64,000 bases of DNA from Pseudomonas hunanensis (GTDB lineage: Bacteria > Pseudomonadota > Gammaproteobacteria > Pseudomonadales > Pseudomonadaceae). Shown one piece after another: positions 9,363 through 20,890 of the stretch (position 1 is the first letter of the stretch; each line of letters starts with the position of its first letter). The position numbers were made by a program, and so were the translations under genes. Below the pieces are notes generated by a model. That model searched no databases. It had not been told where the DNA came from and saw only the letters and a list, made by a program, of their open reading frames with translations. The stretch is from assembly GCF_013393325.1 (NCBI RefSeq), contig NZ_QJRC01000060.1, positions 1 to 64,000 of the forward strand. Reading direction: 5' to 3'.

Positions 9363-9393
9363 AAAAAAGCCCGCATCAAACGATGCGGGCTTT
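9363..9393 (-). terminator. Rho-independent terminator of leuA
   Basis: GCCCGCATC (9369-9377) pairs with GATGCGGGC (9382-9390) over loop AAAC. On the minus strand the stem is followed by six T (the A-run at 9363-9368), 20 bases beyond the leuA stop. A short T-run on the plus side gives it some bidirectional potential. Confidence 0.88.
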
Positions 9394-9412
9394 CTCATGC
9401 TTGCCGTAGGGC

Positions 9413-11086
9413 TCAGGCCGCCTTGGCCTCCTGCTGGCTCAGCGAGCGGTTCAGCGCGCTGAACAGTGCCTTGAAGCTGGCGGTGGTGATGTTTTCATCG
9501 ATGCCTACGCCATGTACCGGGCGGCCACCGGCCACGCGCAGTTCAATGTAGGCCGCTGCCTTGGCATTGGTGCCCGCACCAATGGCGTGCTCGTTGTAGT
9601 CCATGATCTCCACGGCAATCGGCAAGCCAGCCACCAGTGCTTCCAGGGCGCCATTGCCCTTGCCGCGCCAGTGCAGGGTGGTTTCGCCTTCACCGGCCAC
9701 TTCCACTTCCACGGCGCTGTGGCCGTTTTCTTCCTGCAGGCGATGGCTGACCAATGCGTATGGCGCGTTGGCCTGGAGATATTCCTTGTGCAGCAGGCTG
9801 TAGATTTGCTGGGCGGTCATTTCCAGGCCAAGGCGGTCGGTTTCACCTTGCACCACTTGGCTGAACTCGATTTGCATGCGGCGCGGCAGGCTGATGCCAT
9901 ATTCCTGTTCGAGCAGGTAGGTGATGCCGCCTTTGCCCGACTGGCTGTTGACGCGGATCACCGCCTCGTAGCTGCGGCCGATGTCGGCCGGGTCGATCGG
10001 CAGGTACGGCACTTCCCACCGTTCGCCTTCCTGCTGCTTGGCGAAGCCCTTGCGGATGGCATCCTGGTGCGAGCCGGAGAACGCGGTGTGGACCAGGTCG
10101 CCAACATACGGGTGGCGAGGGTGCACTGGCAGCTGGTTGCACTCTTCGACCACCTTGCGCACGCCGTCGATGTCGGAGAAGTCCAGCTGCGGGTCGATGC
10201 CCTGGGTGTAGAGGTTCAGTGCCAAGGTCACCAGGTCGACGTTACCGGTACGCTCGCCGTTGCCGAACAGGCAGCCTTCGGCGCGGTCGGCACCGGCCAT
10301 CAGGCCCAGCTCGGTGGCTGCGATGCCGGTGCCACGGTCGTTGTGGCAGTGCAGGCTGATGATCACGCTGTCGCGGCGGCTGACGTTGCGGCAGAACCAC
10401 TCGATCTGGTCGGCGTAGATGTTTGGCGTGGACACTTCCACGGTGGCCGGCAGGTTGAGGATGATCTTGTGTTCAGGTGTTGGGTTCCACACCTCGATGA
10501 CCGCGTCGCAGACTTCCTTGGCGAATTCCATTTCGGTGGCGCTGAAGGTTTCTGGCGAGTACTGGAAGGTCCAGTGGGTTTCTGGCTGCTGGGCAGCGTA
10601 TTTGACGAACAGCTTGGCCGCGTTCACCGCGATGTCCTTCACGCCTTGTTTGTCCTGATTGAAGACGATGCGGCGGAACGACGGGCTGGTGGCGTTGTAC
10701 AGGTGGACGATGGCTTTCTTGGCACCGCGCAGCGACTCGAAGGTGCGGGCGATCAGGTCTTCACGGGCTTGGGTGAGCACCTGGATGGTGGTGTCGTCCG
10801 GGATGTGGCCGTCCTGGATCAGGGTGCGCACGAAGTCGAAATCGGTCTGCGAGGCAGACGGGAACGAGGCTTCGATTTCCTTCACGCCCACCTGCACCAA
10901 GGTCTTCCAGAAGCGCAGTTTCTTCTCCGAATCCATCGGCTCGATCAGCGACTGGTTGCCATCACGCAGGTCGGAGCTGCACCAGATAGGTGCTTCGGTG
11001 ATGGTCTTCGACGGCCAGGTGCGGTCAGGCAGGTCGATGGTCGGGAAAGCGCGGTACTTCTTCGAAGGGTCTTTGAGCATGGTCAT
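9413..11086 (-). CDS. leuA: 2-isopropylmalate synthase
   Basis: 557 aa, first committed enzyme of leucine synthesis, condensing acetyl-CoA with 2-ketoisovalerate. The TIM-barrel shows the metal and substrate string [10 protein letters not shown] at about residue 39 and the metal-binding HCHNDRGTG at about 244. The C-terminal 120 residues form the LeuA allosteric domain that binds leucine. Length fits the long LeuA group of pseudomonads. The ATG at 11086 follows AAAGGA with 8-base spacing. A leucine-rich leader peptide lies upstream, suggesting attenuation-type control. Confidence 0.94.
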   Translation of the reverse strand: MTMLKDPSKKYRAFPTIDLPDRTWPSKTITEAPIWCSSDLRDGNQSLIEPMDSEKKLRFWKTLVQVGVKEIEASFPSASQTDFDFVRTLIQDGHIPDDTTIQVLTQAREDLIARTFESLRGAKKAIVHLYNATSPSFRRIVFNQDKQGVKDIAVNAAKLFVKYAAQQPETHWTFQYSPETFSATEMEFAKEVCDAVIEVWNPTPEHKIILNLPATVEVSTPNIYADQIEWFCRNVSRRDSVIISLHCHNDRGTGIAATELGLMAGADRAEGCLFGNGERTGNVDLVTLALNLYTQGIDPQLDFSDIDGVRKVVEECNQLPVHPRHPYVGDLVHTAFSGSHQDAIRKGFAKQQEGERWEVPYLPIDPADIGRSYEAVIRVNSQSGKGGITYLLEQEYGISLPRRMQIEFSQVVQGETDRLGLEMTAQQIYSLLHKEYLQANAPYALVSHRLQEENGHSAVEVEVAGEGETTLHWRGKGNGALEALVAGLPIAVEIMDYNEHAIGAGTNAKAAAYIELRVAGGRPVHGVGIDENITTASFKALFSALNRSLSQQEAKAA

Positions 11087-11162
11087 GGAAGCAATCCTTT
11101 TGTGTGCGGCCGAGATCGGGCCTGCCGAGCAATAACGAGATGAGGAGGCGAGGCGACGCGAT

Positions 11163-11240
11163 TCAGCCTGGTAGTCGGGCGCTGACCAGGCAGAGGCTGC
11201 GATGTTGTCGGAGCAGGATGAGGGTGCTGAAGGTTTTCAT
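11163..11240 (-). CDS. Putative leucine-rich leader peptide of leuA
   Basis: A 25-codon reading frame on the leuA strand, ATG at 11240 to TGA at 11163-11165, ends 76 bases before the leuA ATG. Six of 25 codons are Leu, at positions 7, 9, 10, 16, 18 and 23; CTA, a rare codon in such GC-rich genomes, is used at 23. It begins [15 protein letters not shown] is next to the ATG but unusually close (1 base). A 7-bp stem (11166-11172 with 11185-11191) overlaps its 3' end, as expected for ribosome-stalling control. I see no clear T-rich terminator before leuA, so control might act on translation. The role is inferred. Confidence 0.5.
   Translation of the reverse strand: MKTFSTLILLRQHRSLCLVSARLPG
11166..11191 (-). 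promoter_or_regulatory. Hairpin in the leuA leader
   Basis: GCCTGGT (11166-11172) pairs perfectly with ACCAGGC (11185-11191) around a 12-base loop. The stem covers the last nine codons of the putative leader peptide. A stalled ribosome at the Leu codons would disrupt it. Beyond it, toward leuA, CCGAGATCGG gives another small palindrome. The rest of the 371-base interval up to 11457 shows only AT-rich sequence with TATAAA (11328-11333, minus) as a possible -10 box. Confidence 0.4.
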
Positions 11241-11405
11241 GCCTTCAAACTTAACCAGTGGGGTGGGGGATGGCAAGTGTTCGGGGAAAATTGAGAGAAA
11301 TGCTTAAAAAAAGCTGCTTGGCGAGATTTTATAGCTGGATTTTGTTAGGTGCTTCTGGATGCTTGCGTAGTATTTTTCGAAGGCGCAACACAGAGGTTTT
11401 GCTGC

Positions 11406-11458
11406 AGACCGTGCCAGCCCTATCGCGGGTAAACCCGCGATAGGGCTGGCACAGGTCT
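11406..11458. repeat. Near-perfect REP palindrome
   Basis: Two 20-base arms (11411-11430 and 11433-11452) match perfectly around a 2-base spacer AA, with an additional outer AGACC/GGTCT pair. The core TATCGCGGGT is the P. putida REP core. It abuts the stop codon of the M23 peptidase gene (stop at 11458-11460), where it could protect the mRNA 3' end or terminate transcription. Confidence 0.85.
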
Positions 11459-12285
11459 CAGGGTTGGAACGCGCCAATGAAAATCGCCGGGTCCACCCGC
11501 GCATCATTCAGGCTGACGTTCCAGTGCATGTGCGGCCCGGTTGCCCGCCCGGTCGAACCTACGCGCCCGACCACCTCGCCCCGGCGCAGTTGCTGCCCCA
11601 CCTGCACGTCGATCTTCGACATGTGGCAGAACATGCTGATAAAGCCCTGCCCATGGTCGACGAATACCGTGCGGCCATTGAAGAAGTAATCCCCCACCAG
11701 GATCACCTTGCCATTGGCCGGGGTCTTGATCGGCGTGCCCGCAGGCACCGCGAAGTCCAGCCCGGCATGCGGGTTGCGTTCTTCACCGTTGAAGAAACGG
11801 CGCACGCCGAACTTGCTCGACAGCGGGCCGTTGACCGGCTTGTCGAGGATCAGGTTACTCGGCAGGCTCGGGCTGAAGCTGCGGTAGGCCTTGATCTGCT
11901 CGGCCAGCTCGCGGTCGATGCGCTTGAGGTCGGCCGGGTTCGGGTTGACCTGGCGGGTGTTCTTCAGGGTAATGCGCTGCTCAGGGTACTTTTTACTGCC
12001 GACGCTGAAAGGCAGGGAGCGCCCGCCTTGGTTCAGCATTGCGGTGCCGGGCTTCTGGGTCAGCGGGATGCCGACGATGGCCAGCCAGTTGTCCTGTTCC
12101 TTCACCACCAGCACCGGCTTGCCGTCGAAACGGGCACTGGGCGCGCTGGCGGCGGGGCCCAGGTCGACCACTGCCACGCCGCCCGGGACCGGTTTGTTCA
12201 GGGTGCGGGTGATGTAGCTGGCCTGGGCGCCGCCAGCCAGCAGCAGCAGGGAAAGGGCAAGCAGGGGCGCGAACAGGCGGGGCAT
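11458..12285 (-). CDS. M23 family peptidoglycan endopeptidase
   Basis: 275 aa LytM-type zinc metallopeptidase. Residues 1-22 are a Sec signal peptide (Leu-rich core, cleavage after AQA), so it acts in the periplasm. The catalytic domain occupies roughly residues 155-270, with zinc ligands in HAGLDFAVPAGTP (His and Asp) and in HMHW (HxH). Both sets are intact, so it is probably an active cell-wall hydrolase rather than a NlpD/EnvC-type activator. It is 3 bases after xseA on the same strand and probably cotranscribed. Confidence 0.88.
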   Translation of the reverse strand: MPRLFAPLLALSLLLLAGGAQASYITRTLNKPVPGGVAVVDLGPAASAPSARFDGKPVLVVKEQDNWLAIVGIPLTQKPGTAMLNQGGRSLPFSVGSKKYPEQRITLKNTRQVNPNPADLKRIDRELAEQIKAYRSFSPSLPSNLILDKPVNGPLSSKFGVRRFFNGEERNPHAGLDFAVPAGTPIKTPANGKVILVGDYFFNGRTVFVDHGQGFISMFCHMSKIDVQVGQQLRRGEVVGRVGSTGRATGPHMHWNVSLNDARVDPAIFIGAFQP

Positions 12286-12288
12286 GTG

Positions 12289-13668
12289 TCAGTCCAGTAG
12301 TGAGAGGGTGACCGGGGTCTGGTGGTTGTCTTCGACCCGCACCAGCAGCTCGCCTTCGTTCAGGCGGGCGGTGAGGCGCTGGCCATTGCGGGTTTGTTCG
12401 GCGCTGCGAATGGCCTGGCCCTGGTCGTCCAGCAGGATGCTGTAGCCGCGGGCGAGGGTGGCCAGCGGGCTGACCACCTGCAGGGTTTGCAGTTGGGCCT
12501 GGAAGCGTTGGCGACGGTCTTTCAACACATCGCGCATGGCCCGTGGCAGGCGCTCGGCCAGGCTGTCCAGGCGTTGTTTCAACAGCTTCAGGTTACGCCC
12601 CGGGTGCTGCGCGGCCAGGCGGGTGTCCAGGCGCGCCAGGCGTTCGCGGCGCTGGTTGAGGTTGAGCATGAAGGCGCGACGCAGGCGCATGTCCAGGTCG
12701 TCCAGGCGCTGGGCCTGCTGACGCAAGCGCTCGCCTGGGTGGCGCAGGCGCCGGGTCAGTGACTCCAGGCGCAGGCGGTCGTGGGTCAGGCGGTTCTGCA
12801 TGCGCAGCAGCAGGCGCCGCTGCAGGCCATCCAGGCGTTGCTGCAGGCCGCTGTTGTCGGGGGCCAGCAGCTCGGCGGCGGCAGACGGGGTGGGCGCGCG
12901 CATGTCGGCGACGAAGTCGCTGATCGATACGTCGGTTTCATGGCCCACGGCGCTGACTATCGGGGTGACGCAGGCGGCCACGGCACGCGCCACGGCTTCT
13001 TCGTTGAAGCACCACAGGTCCTCCAGCGAGCCGCCACCACGGGCCAGGATCAGTGCATCGAAGCCAAGGCTGTCGGCCAGGCGAATGGCGCGCACGATCT
13101 GCGCGATGGCTTCGCGGCCTTGTACTGCCGTAGGAATCAGGTTCAGTTCCACCTGCGGGGCACGGCGGCCGAACACGCTGATGATGTCGCGGATCACAGC
13201 GCCCGTGGGCGAGGTGATGATGCCGATGCGTTGCGGGTGGGCTGGCAGCGGCTTCTTGCGTTCGGTGCTGAACAGCCCCTCGGCACCGAGCTTTTCCTTC
13301 AGCGCCTCGAAGGCCAGCCGCAGGGCACCATCGCCGGCCGGCTCGACGGTGTCGAGAATCAGCTGGTAGTCGCCACGCCCCTCGAACAGCGAAACCTTAC
13401 CGCGCACCCGCACCGCCAGGCCGTCGCGCAGGGCTTGGCGCACCCGTGTGGCGTTCTGTCGGAACAACGCACAACGCACCTGGGCGCCACTGTCCTTGAG
13501 GGTGAAGTACATGTGGCCGGACGCCGGGCGGGCGAGGTTGGAGATTTCGCCTTCCACCCAGACGCTGCGGAACACGTCTTCCAGCAGCACGCGGGCGCGG
13601 CCATTGAGTTGGCTGACGGTAAGGACCTCGCGGTCCAGGCCGAGTCGTTCGAAGGGGTCTTTGATCAT
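12289..13668 (-). CDS. xseA: Exodeoxyribonuclease VII large subunit
   Basis: 459 aa. With XseB it degrades single-stranded DNA from both ends into oligonucleotides. The N-terminal OB-fold holds WVEGEISNLARPASGHMYF (about residues 36-54). The nuclease core shows GGGSLEDLWCFNEE (about 214) and SAVGHETDVSISDFVAD. The long Arg/Leu-rich C-terminal half is a coiled coil. I chose ATG 13668 (MIKDPFERL) by family alignment from memory, although upstream in-frame ATGs at 13689 to 13677 exist and the ribosome-binding site for 13668 is poor. Confidence 0.92.
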   Translation of the reverse strand: MIKDPFERLGLDREVLTVSQLNGRARVLLEDVFRSVWVEGEISNLARPASGHMYFTLKDSGAQVRCALFRQNATRVRQALRDGLAVRVRGKVSLFEGRGDYQLILDTVEPAGDGALRLAFEALKEKLGAEGLFSTERKKPLPAHPQRIGIITSPTGAVIRDIISVFGRRAPQVELNLIPTAVQGREAIAQIVRAIRLADSLGFDALILARGGGSLEDLWCFNEEAVARAVAACVTPIVSAVGHETDVSISDFVADMRAPTPSAAAELLAPDNSGLQQRLDGLQRRLLLRMQNRLTHDRLRLESLTRRLRHPGERLRQQAQRLDDLDMRLRRAFMLNLNQRRERLARLDTRLAAQHPGRNLKLLKQRLDSLAERLPRAMRDVLKDRRQRFQAQLQTLQVVSPLATLARGYSILLDDQGQAIRSAEQTRNGQRLTARLNEGELLVRVEDNHQTPVTLSLLD

Positions 13669-13754
13669 GGCAGGCATCATAAAGGACATCAGCCCCGGTT
13701 GTCTGTCCCGGCCCTGTCACCGCATCTGTGGTCGGACCTGTCGCGGTCGCAGCT

Positions 13755-14633
13755 TCAAGCCTGCATCGTCGTTACGAACTGCCGCACCATCTGCCCCGCA
13801 TCGCGTCGACAGGCCAGCGCCACGGTGCTCTGGCAGTCACCCTCCAGCGCCACGAAGCTGACCGACGCCGGCGCGATTTCGCGCATGCACGCTGGCAACA
13901 GCGCCACCCCAAACCCCGCTTGAATCAGCTGCAACTGCGTCGTCTTGCGTGACAACACCTGCGCCGCCTGCGGGAAGAAGCCAGCGTCCATGCACAACGA
14001 GGCCGACAGATAGCTCAAGCCGCCGCGATCTCGGTGCGGGATGGAAATGAAGCGTTCTTCCCGCAGTCGCTCCAACTGAACTTGCTGGGCGTTGGCCAAG
14101 GGATGCCCAGCGGCGACCGCCAGCAGCAAGGGCTCGCGGAACAGTTCATGCAGCACCACACCTTCATGCTGGCGCAGCACCGGCAAACGCAGCAGGCCGA
14201 TATCCAACCGCCCGCCAGCAATATCTTCCAGCTGTGCCTCCGACGATTGCTGTGCAATCTCCAGTGAAACCCCGGGGTTGTCCTTCAGGTAGTTGCCCAG
14301 GCGACCCAGCAACGGGCCTGTCACCGGTACGGTGCTGGAATGGTTCAGGCGCAGGCTGCCTTTCAGCCCGTCGCCGATGTCGCGGGTAACCCGCTCGGCC
14401 TGTGCCAGGTCGGCCAGCAAGCGGCGGGCCCGCTCCAGAAATGCCTGCCCGGCCAGTGTCAGGCGTGGCAGGCGCGCGGTGCGCTCGAACAGCGGCGTGC
14501 CCAGTTGCTGTTCCAACGCCGTGATCTGCCGGCTCAATGCCGACTGGGCGATGTACAACCGCTCGGCGGCACCGCTGAAGCTGCCGCATTCGGCGATTTC
14601 CACGAAGTAACGCAACTGGCGGATCGACGTCAT
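13755..14633 (-). CDS. LysR-type transcriptional regulator
   Basis: 292 aa. The winged helix-turn-helix at residues 1-60 is typical ([33 protein letters not shown]). A LysR substrate-binding domain follows at about 90-290. It is divergent from a TauE/SafE-type transporter gene 97 bases away, so it probably controls that gene. The ligand is unknown; nothing in the sequence tells whether it is a sulfonate, sulfite or organic acid. Confidence 0.85.
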   Translation of the reverse strand: MTSIRQLRYFVEIAECGSFSGAAERLYIAQSALSRQITALEQQLGTPLFERTARLPRLTLAGQAFLERARRLLADLAQAERVTRDIGDGLKGSLRLNHSSTVPVTGPLLGRLGNYLKDNPGVSLEIAQQSSEAQLEDIAGGRLDIGLLRLPVLRQHEGVVLHELFREPLLLAVAAGHPLANAQQVQLERLREERFISIPHRDRGGLSYLSASLCMDAGFFPQAAQVLSRKTTQLQLIQAGFGVALLPACMREIAPASVSFVALEGDCQSTVALACRRDAGQMVRQFVTTMQA

Positions 14634-14730
14634 GTCATGCCTTTTCGAGATGGCTGTGGCGATAAAGGCATATTAGTCGGCATGACTCATCGCTGGCTAA
14701 CCTTTGCCTGTCTTCCCAGGAACTGCCGCC

Positions 14731-15486
14731 ATGCTTGCTCAATTGTCGTTTTCCGGCCTTGATTGGCTACCCATTCTGCTGGGTGTCGGCGTTGCCTACA
14801 TCGTCTTCGGTATCGCCGGCTTTGGCACCGCGCTGGTGGCCGGCCCGGTGTTGATCCACTTCATGCCTTTGTCTCGCATCATCCCGCTGCTGGTGTTGCT
14901 GGACTTCGTCGCCGCCTTCGGCAACCTGCTGCCGTCGCGCCGGGATGTAGTGCGCGGCGAGTTGCTGCGGCTGCTGCCGTTCATGGCCCTGGGTTGCACG
15001 TTGGGCGTGGTGTTCCTGCTGCAGTTGAAGTCCGACCTCTTGCTGCTGTTGATGGGGGTGTTCGTGACCGCCTATGCGCTGTACGGGCTGGCAGTCAAAG
15101 TGCGGCCGGCCAGTCTGTCGGGCTTGTGGGCGGTGCCGATGGGGACGGCAGGCGGGTTGTTCGGGGCCTTGTTCGGTAGCGGCGGGTTTCTTTACGCCCT
15201 TTACCTGAGCGCGCGGCTGGAAGTCAAAGAGCAGGTGCGTGCCACCCAAAGCGCGCTCATCAGTTGCAGCACGGTAGTGCGCCTGACGCTGTTCCTGATT
15301 GCCGGCGTTTATGCTGACCAAAGCCTGCTGCTGCTCGCCGCCTGCTTGCTGCCAGTGATGTTCGTCGGGCTCTGGGTGGGGCGCAGGTTGACCAACCGGC
15401 TGTCCCGTGAAGCTTTCGTGCGCCTGGTCACCTGGTTGGTGCTAGCCAGCGGCCTGGCGTTGATCGGTCGCTACCTGAGCGCCTGA
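14731..15486 (+). CDS. TauE/SafE-family membrane transporter
   Basis: 251 aa hydrophobic protein with about eight membrane segments and the family's duplicated pattern (GIAGFGTALVAGPVLIHF near residue 27; GTAGGLFGALFGSGG near 138). The family exports or imports sulfite, sulfonates and other organic anions across the inner membrane. ATG 14731 follows AGGAA; an in-frame TTG at 14704 is less likely. It is divergent from the LysR gene, its probable regulator. The substrate cannot be read from sequence. Confidence 0.8.
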   Translation: MLAQLSFSGLDWLPILLGVGVAYIVFGIAGFGTALVAGPVLIHFMPLSRIIPLLVLLDFVAAFGNLLPSRRDVVRGELLRLLPFMALGCTLGVVFLLQLKSDLLLLLMGVFVTAYALYGLAVKVRPASLSGLWAVPMGTAGGLFGALFGSGGFLYALYLSARLEVKEQVRATQSALISCSTVVRLTLFLIAGVYADQSLLLLAACLLPVMFVGLWVGRRLTNRLSREAFVRLVTWLVLASGLALIGRYLSA

Positions 15487-15533
15487 GCGGTAGAATTGCG
15501 CCATTACCGCAGTCTTTCAGGCTTGACCCGTTC

Positions 15534-17647
<2,114 letters not shown>

Positions 17648-17668
17648 GGCTTCCAGCTACAACCTAAA

Positions 17669-17692
17669 GCGGGGCTGTCACGACAGCCCCGC
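17669..17692 (+). terminator. Hairpin between guaB and guaA
   Basis: GCGGGGCTGT pairs perfectly with ACAGCCCCGC around tetraloop CACG. Only a weak T stretch (GTCGTTTCC) follows, so it is probably a partial terminator or mRNA-stability element that adjusts guaA relative to guaB. Confidence 0.55.
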
Positions 17693-17725
17693 GTCGTTTC
17701 CGATTTCCACTGACGAGATTGAGTC

Positions 17726-19303
17726 ATGGCCCTCGACATTCACGCTCACCGCATCCTGATCCTCGATTTCGGTTCCCAGTACACCCAGCTGATCGCCCGC
17801 CGTGTGCGCGAAATCGGCGTGTACTGCGAACTGCACCCGTTCGACATGGACGATGAAGCGATCCGCGAATTCAACCCGCGCGGCATCATCCTCGCCGGCG
17901 GCCCCGAGTCGGTTCACGAAGCCAACAGCCCGCGTGCGCCGCAGGCCGTGTTCGACCTGAACGTACCCGTGCTGGGCATCTGCTACGGCATGCAGACCAT
18001 GGCCGAGCAAATGGGCGGCAAGGTCGAAGGTTCCGACCTGCGTGAGTTCGGTTATGCCCGCGTGGACGTGGTCGGCAAGAGCCGCCTGCTCGACGGCATC
18101 GAAGACCACGTTGACGACGACGGCGTGCTGGGCCTGGACGTGTGGATGAGCCACGGCGACAAGGTCACCCAGATGCCGGGCAACTTCAACATCCTGGCCA
18201 GCACCCCAAGCTGCCCGATCGCCGGCATGTACGACGATGCCCGCGGCTACTACGGCGTGCAATTCCACCCGGAAGTGACCCACACCAAGCAGGGCGGTCG
18301 CATCCTGTCCCGCTTCGTGCAGGACATCTGCGGCTGTGAAGCCCTGTGGACCGCGTCCAACATCGTCGAAGACGCCATCGCCCAGGTGCGTGCACAAGTA
18401 GGTTCGGCCAACGTCCTGCTGGGCCTGTCCGGCGGTGTTGACAGCTCGGTGGTTGCCGCGCTGCTGCACCGTGCCATCGGCGACCAGCTGACCTGCGTAT
18501 TCGTCGACAACGGCCTGCTGCGCCTGCACGAAGGAGACCAGGTGATGGCCATGTTCAAAGAGAACATGGGCGTCAAGGTGATCCGTGCCGATGCTGAAAA
18601 GCAGTTCCTCGACAACCTGGAAGGCGAAGCCGACCCAGAGAAGAAGCGCAAGATCATCGGCCGCACCTTCATCGACATCTTCGATGCCGAAGCCAGCAAG
18701 CTGGAAAACATCCAGTTCCTCGCCCAAGGCACCATCTACCCGGACGTGATCGAGTCGGCGGGTGCCAAGAGCGGCAAGGCCCATGTGATCAAGTCGCACC
18801 ACAACGTGGGTGGCCTGCCAGAGGAAATGAACCTCAAGCTGGTCGAGCCGCTGCGTGAACTGTTCAAGGACGAAGTGCGCAAGATCGGCCTGGAGCTGGG
18901 CCTGCCGTACGACATGGTCTACCGCCACCCGTTCCCAGGCCCGGGCCTGGGCGTGCGTATCCTCGGTGAAGTGAAGAAGGAATACGCCGACATCCTGCGT
19001 CGCGCCGACCACATCTTCATCGAAGAACTGCGCAAGGCCGATTGGTACCACAAGACCAGCCAGGCGTTCGTGGTGTTCCAGCCGGTCAAGTCGGTTGGCG
19101 TCGTTGGCGACGGCCGTCGCTACGCCTGGGTCGTGGCCCTGCGTGCCGTCGAGACCGTGGACTTCATGACCGCGCGTTGGGCGCACCTGCCGTACGAGCT
19201 GCTGGAAACCGTCAGCGGCCGTATCATCAACGAAATCGACGGTATCTCGCGCGTTACCTACGACGTGTCGAGCAAGCCGCCTGCCACTATCGAGTGGGAA
19301 TAA
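17726..19303 (+). CDS. guaA: GMP synthase (glutamine-hydrolysing)
   Basis: 525 aa, aminates XMP to GMP using glutamine and ATP. The N-terminal class I amidotransferase has Cys86 in GICYGMQ and its His in [10 protein letters not shown]. The ATP-pyrophosphatase loop is [10 protein letters not shown] (about residue 233). The C-terminal dimer domain ends in PPATIEWE, as in all GuaA. The ATG at 17726 is 78 bases after guaB. It is cotranscribed with guaB or partly separated by the intervening hairpin. Confidence 0.96.
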   Translation: MALDIHAHRILILDFGSQYTQLIARRVREIGVYCELHPFDMDDEAIREFNPRGIILAGGPESVHEANSPRAPQAVFDLNVPVLGICYGMQTMAEQMGGKVEGSDLREFGYARVDVVGKSRLLDGIEDHVDDDGVLGLDVWMSHGDKVTQMPGNFNILASTPSCPIAGMYDDARGYYGVQFHPEVTHTKQGGRILSRFVQDICGCEALWTASNIVEDAIAQVRAQVGSANVLLGLSGGVDSSVVAALLHRAIGDQLTCVFVDNGLLRLHEGDQVMAMFKENMGVKVIRADAEKQFLDNLEGEADPEKKRKIIGRTFIDIFDAEASKLENIQFLAQGTIYPDVIESAGAKSGKAHVIKSHHNVGGLPEEMNLKLVEPLRELFKDEVRKIGLELGLPYDMVYRHPFPGPGLGVRILGEVKKEYADILRRADHIFIEELRKADWYHKTSQAFVVFQPVKSVGVVGDGRRYAWVVALRAVETVDFMTARWAHLPYELLETVSGRIINEIDGISRVTYDVSSKPPATIEWE

Positions 19304-19313
19304 GTTGAGCCAC

Positions 19314-19335
19314 AAGGGCGCCGTAAGGCGCCCTT
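19314..19335 (+). terminator. guaA terminator
   Basis: AAGGGCGCC and GGCGCCCTT form a perfect 9-bp stem with GTAA tetraloop, starting 11 bases after the guaA stop. A loose T-rich stretch (GTCGTATCTGTTT) follows. Confidence 0.75.
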
Positions 19336-19348
19336 GTCGTATCTGTTT

Positions 19349-19396
19349 CCTGTGCCGGCCCCTTCGCGGGTAAAACCGTGAAGGGGCCAGCACAGG
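19349..19396. repeat. REP palindrome after guaA
   Basis: CCTGTGC...GCACAGG arms enclose GGCCCCTTCGCGGG and its near complement; a few mismatches leave a long stem with an AA-rich loop. Same family as the elements at 9331, 11406 and 27299. Confidence 0.75.
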
Positions 19397-19507
19397 CCGA
19401 TACAAGACTTCACTTAATCTTTCCCATTTGCAGGTGTATCGTATTCGCCCTTCATCGCCAGCCAATGCTGGCAGCTTGATTGCGCAGAACACGAGGTACC
19501 CGCACCG

Positions 19508-20890
19508 ATGTCCTTCACCCGTCGACAAATGCTCAAGGGCCTCACTGGCCTGGTTGTGGTTGGCCTGGGCGCCGGTGGCGCGGCGCGTTACTGGCTGGGC
19601 AAGGTCGAAGATGACAACGCCGGCCACGATTATGAGCTGATTGCAGCGCCCCTGGACGTCGAATTGGTGCCGGGCTTCAAGACCGAGGCCTGGGCATTCG
19701 GCCCGTCGGCACCGGGTACCGAGCTGCGCGTGCGCCAGGGCACCTGGTTGCGGGTACGCTTCATCAACCACCTGCCGGTCGAGACCACCATCCATTGGCA
19801 CGGCATCCGCCTGCCGCTGGAAATGGACGGCGTGCCCTATGTCTCGCAACTGCCAGTCAAGCCGGGCGAGTATTTCGATTACAAGTTCCGCGTACCAGAC
19901 GCCGGCAGCTACTGGTATCACCCGCATGTCAGCAGCTCCGAAGAGCTGGGCCGTGGCCTGGTTGGGCCGCTGATCGTCGAAGAGCGCGAACCGACTGGCT
20001 TCCTTCATGAGCGCACGCTGAGCCTGAAGAACTGGCATGTAGACGAGCAAGGCGCCTGGCTGCCCTTCAGCATCCCGCGTGAGGCCGCGCGCAACGGCAC
20101 CGCCGGGCGCTTGATCACCATCAATGGCCAGGCCGACTCGGTCACCGAGCTGCCAGCCGGCCAGGTGGTGCGGGTGCGTCTGCTGAACCTGGACAACACC
20201 TGGACCTACCGCCTCAATCTCAAGGGCAACTGCGAGGCGAAAATCTATGCCCTGGACGGCAACCCAGTGACCCCACGGCCATTGGAAGACGACTACTGGC
20301 TTGGCCCCGGCATGCGTATCTGCCTGGCTATCCGTATTCCCCAAGCGGGTGAGGAAATCTCCCTGCGCGACGGTTTCGTGCGCTTGGGCACCCTGCGTTC
20401 AGTGGCCAGCAATGACGCGCCAAGCGACTGGCCACCAGCGCTGCCACCCAACCCGATCGCCGAGCCAGACCTGGAGAATGCCGAAAAGCTCAACTTCAAT
20501 TTCGAGTGGGCGGCGAGCGTCACGGTTACCCCTGACCCCGACAAACCGTCCAGCATGTGGCAGATCAACGGCCAGGCCTGGGACATCACCGACAAGACCT
20601 GCGCCGACCGCCCCATCGCCACGTTGCAGAAGGGCAAGAGCTACATTTTCGAGCTGAAGAACATGACCCAGTACCAGCACCCGATCCACCTGCATGGCAT
20701 GAGCTTCAAGGTGATCGGCTCCAATCGCCACGACATCAAGGAGCCGTGGTTTACCGACACCTACCTGCTGGGCAAGAACGAGCGCGCCCAGGTTGCACTG
20801 GTGGCGGATAACCCAGGTACCTGGATGTTCCATTGCCACGTCATCGACCACATGGAAACCGGCCTGATGGCCGCGATCGCGGTGGTCTGA
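19508..20890 (+). CDS. Tat-exported multicopper oxidase
   Basis: 460 aa, three-cupredoxin multicopper oxidase of the laccase/CueO type. A twin-arginine signal (FTRRQMLKGL at residues 3-12) predicts folded export to the periplasm. All copper ligands are visible: IHWHG (about 97), WYHPH (about 138), HPIHLHGM (about 396) and HCHVIDHMETGLM (about 445), the last giving type 1 copper with an axial Met. Likely roles are cuprous-ion or phenol oxidation; the Met-rich insert of CueO is not seen. Its stop overlaps the tadA start (TGATG), so the two are coupled. Confidence 0.88.
   Translation: MSFTRRQMLKGLTGLVVVGLGAGGAARYWLGKVEDDNAGHDYELIAAPLDVELVPGFKTEAWAFGPSAPGTELRVRQGTWLRVRFINHLPVETTIHWHGIRLPLEMDGVPYVSQLPVKPGEYFDYKFRVPDAGSYWYHPHVSSSEELGRGLVGPLIVEEREPTGFLHERTLSLKNWHVDEQGAWLPFSIPREAARNGTAGRLITINGQADSVTELPAGQVVRVRLLNLDNTWTYRLNLKGNCEAKIYALDGNPVTPRPLEDDYWLGPGMRICLAIRIPQAGEEISLRDGFVRLGTLRSVASNDAPSDWPPALPPNPIAEPDLENAEKLNFNFEWAASVTVTPDPDKPSSMWQINGQAWDITDKTCADRPIATLQKGKSYIFELKNMTQYQHPIHLHGMSFKVIGSNRHDIKEPWFTDTYLLGKNERAQVALVADNPGTWMFHCHVIDHMETGLMAAIAVV

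Noticed and set aside
9512..11143. 543-codon plus-strand frame opposite leuA
   Set aside because: Shadow of leuA; no ribosome-binding site and no recognisable domain.
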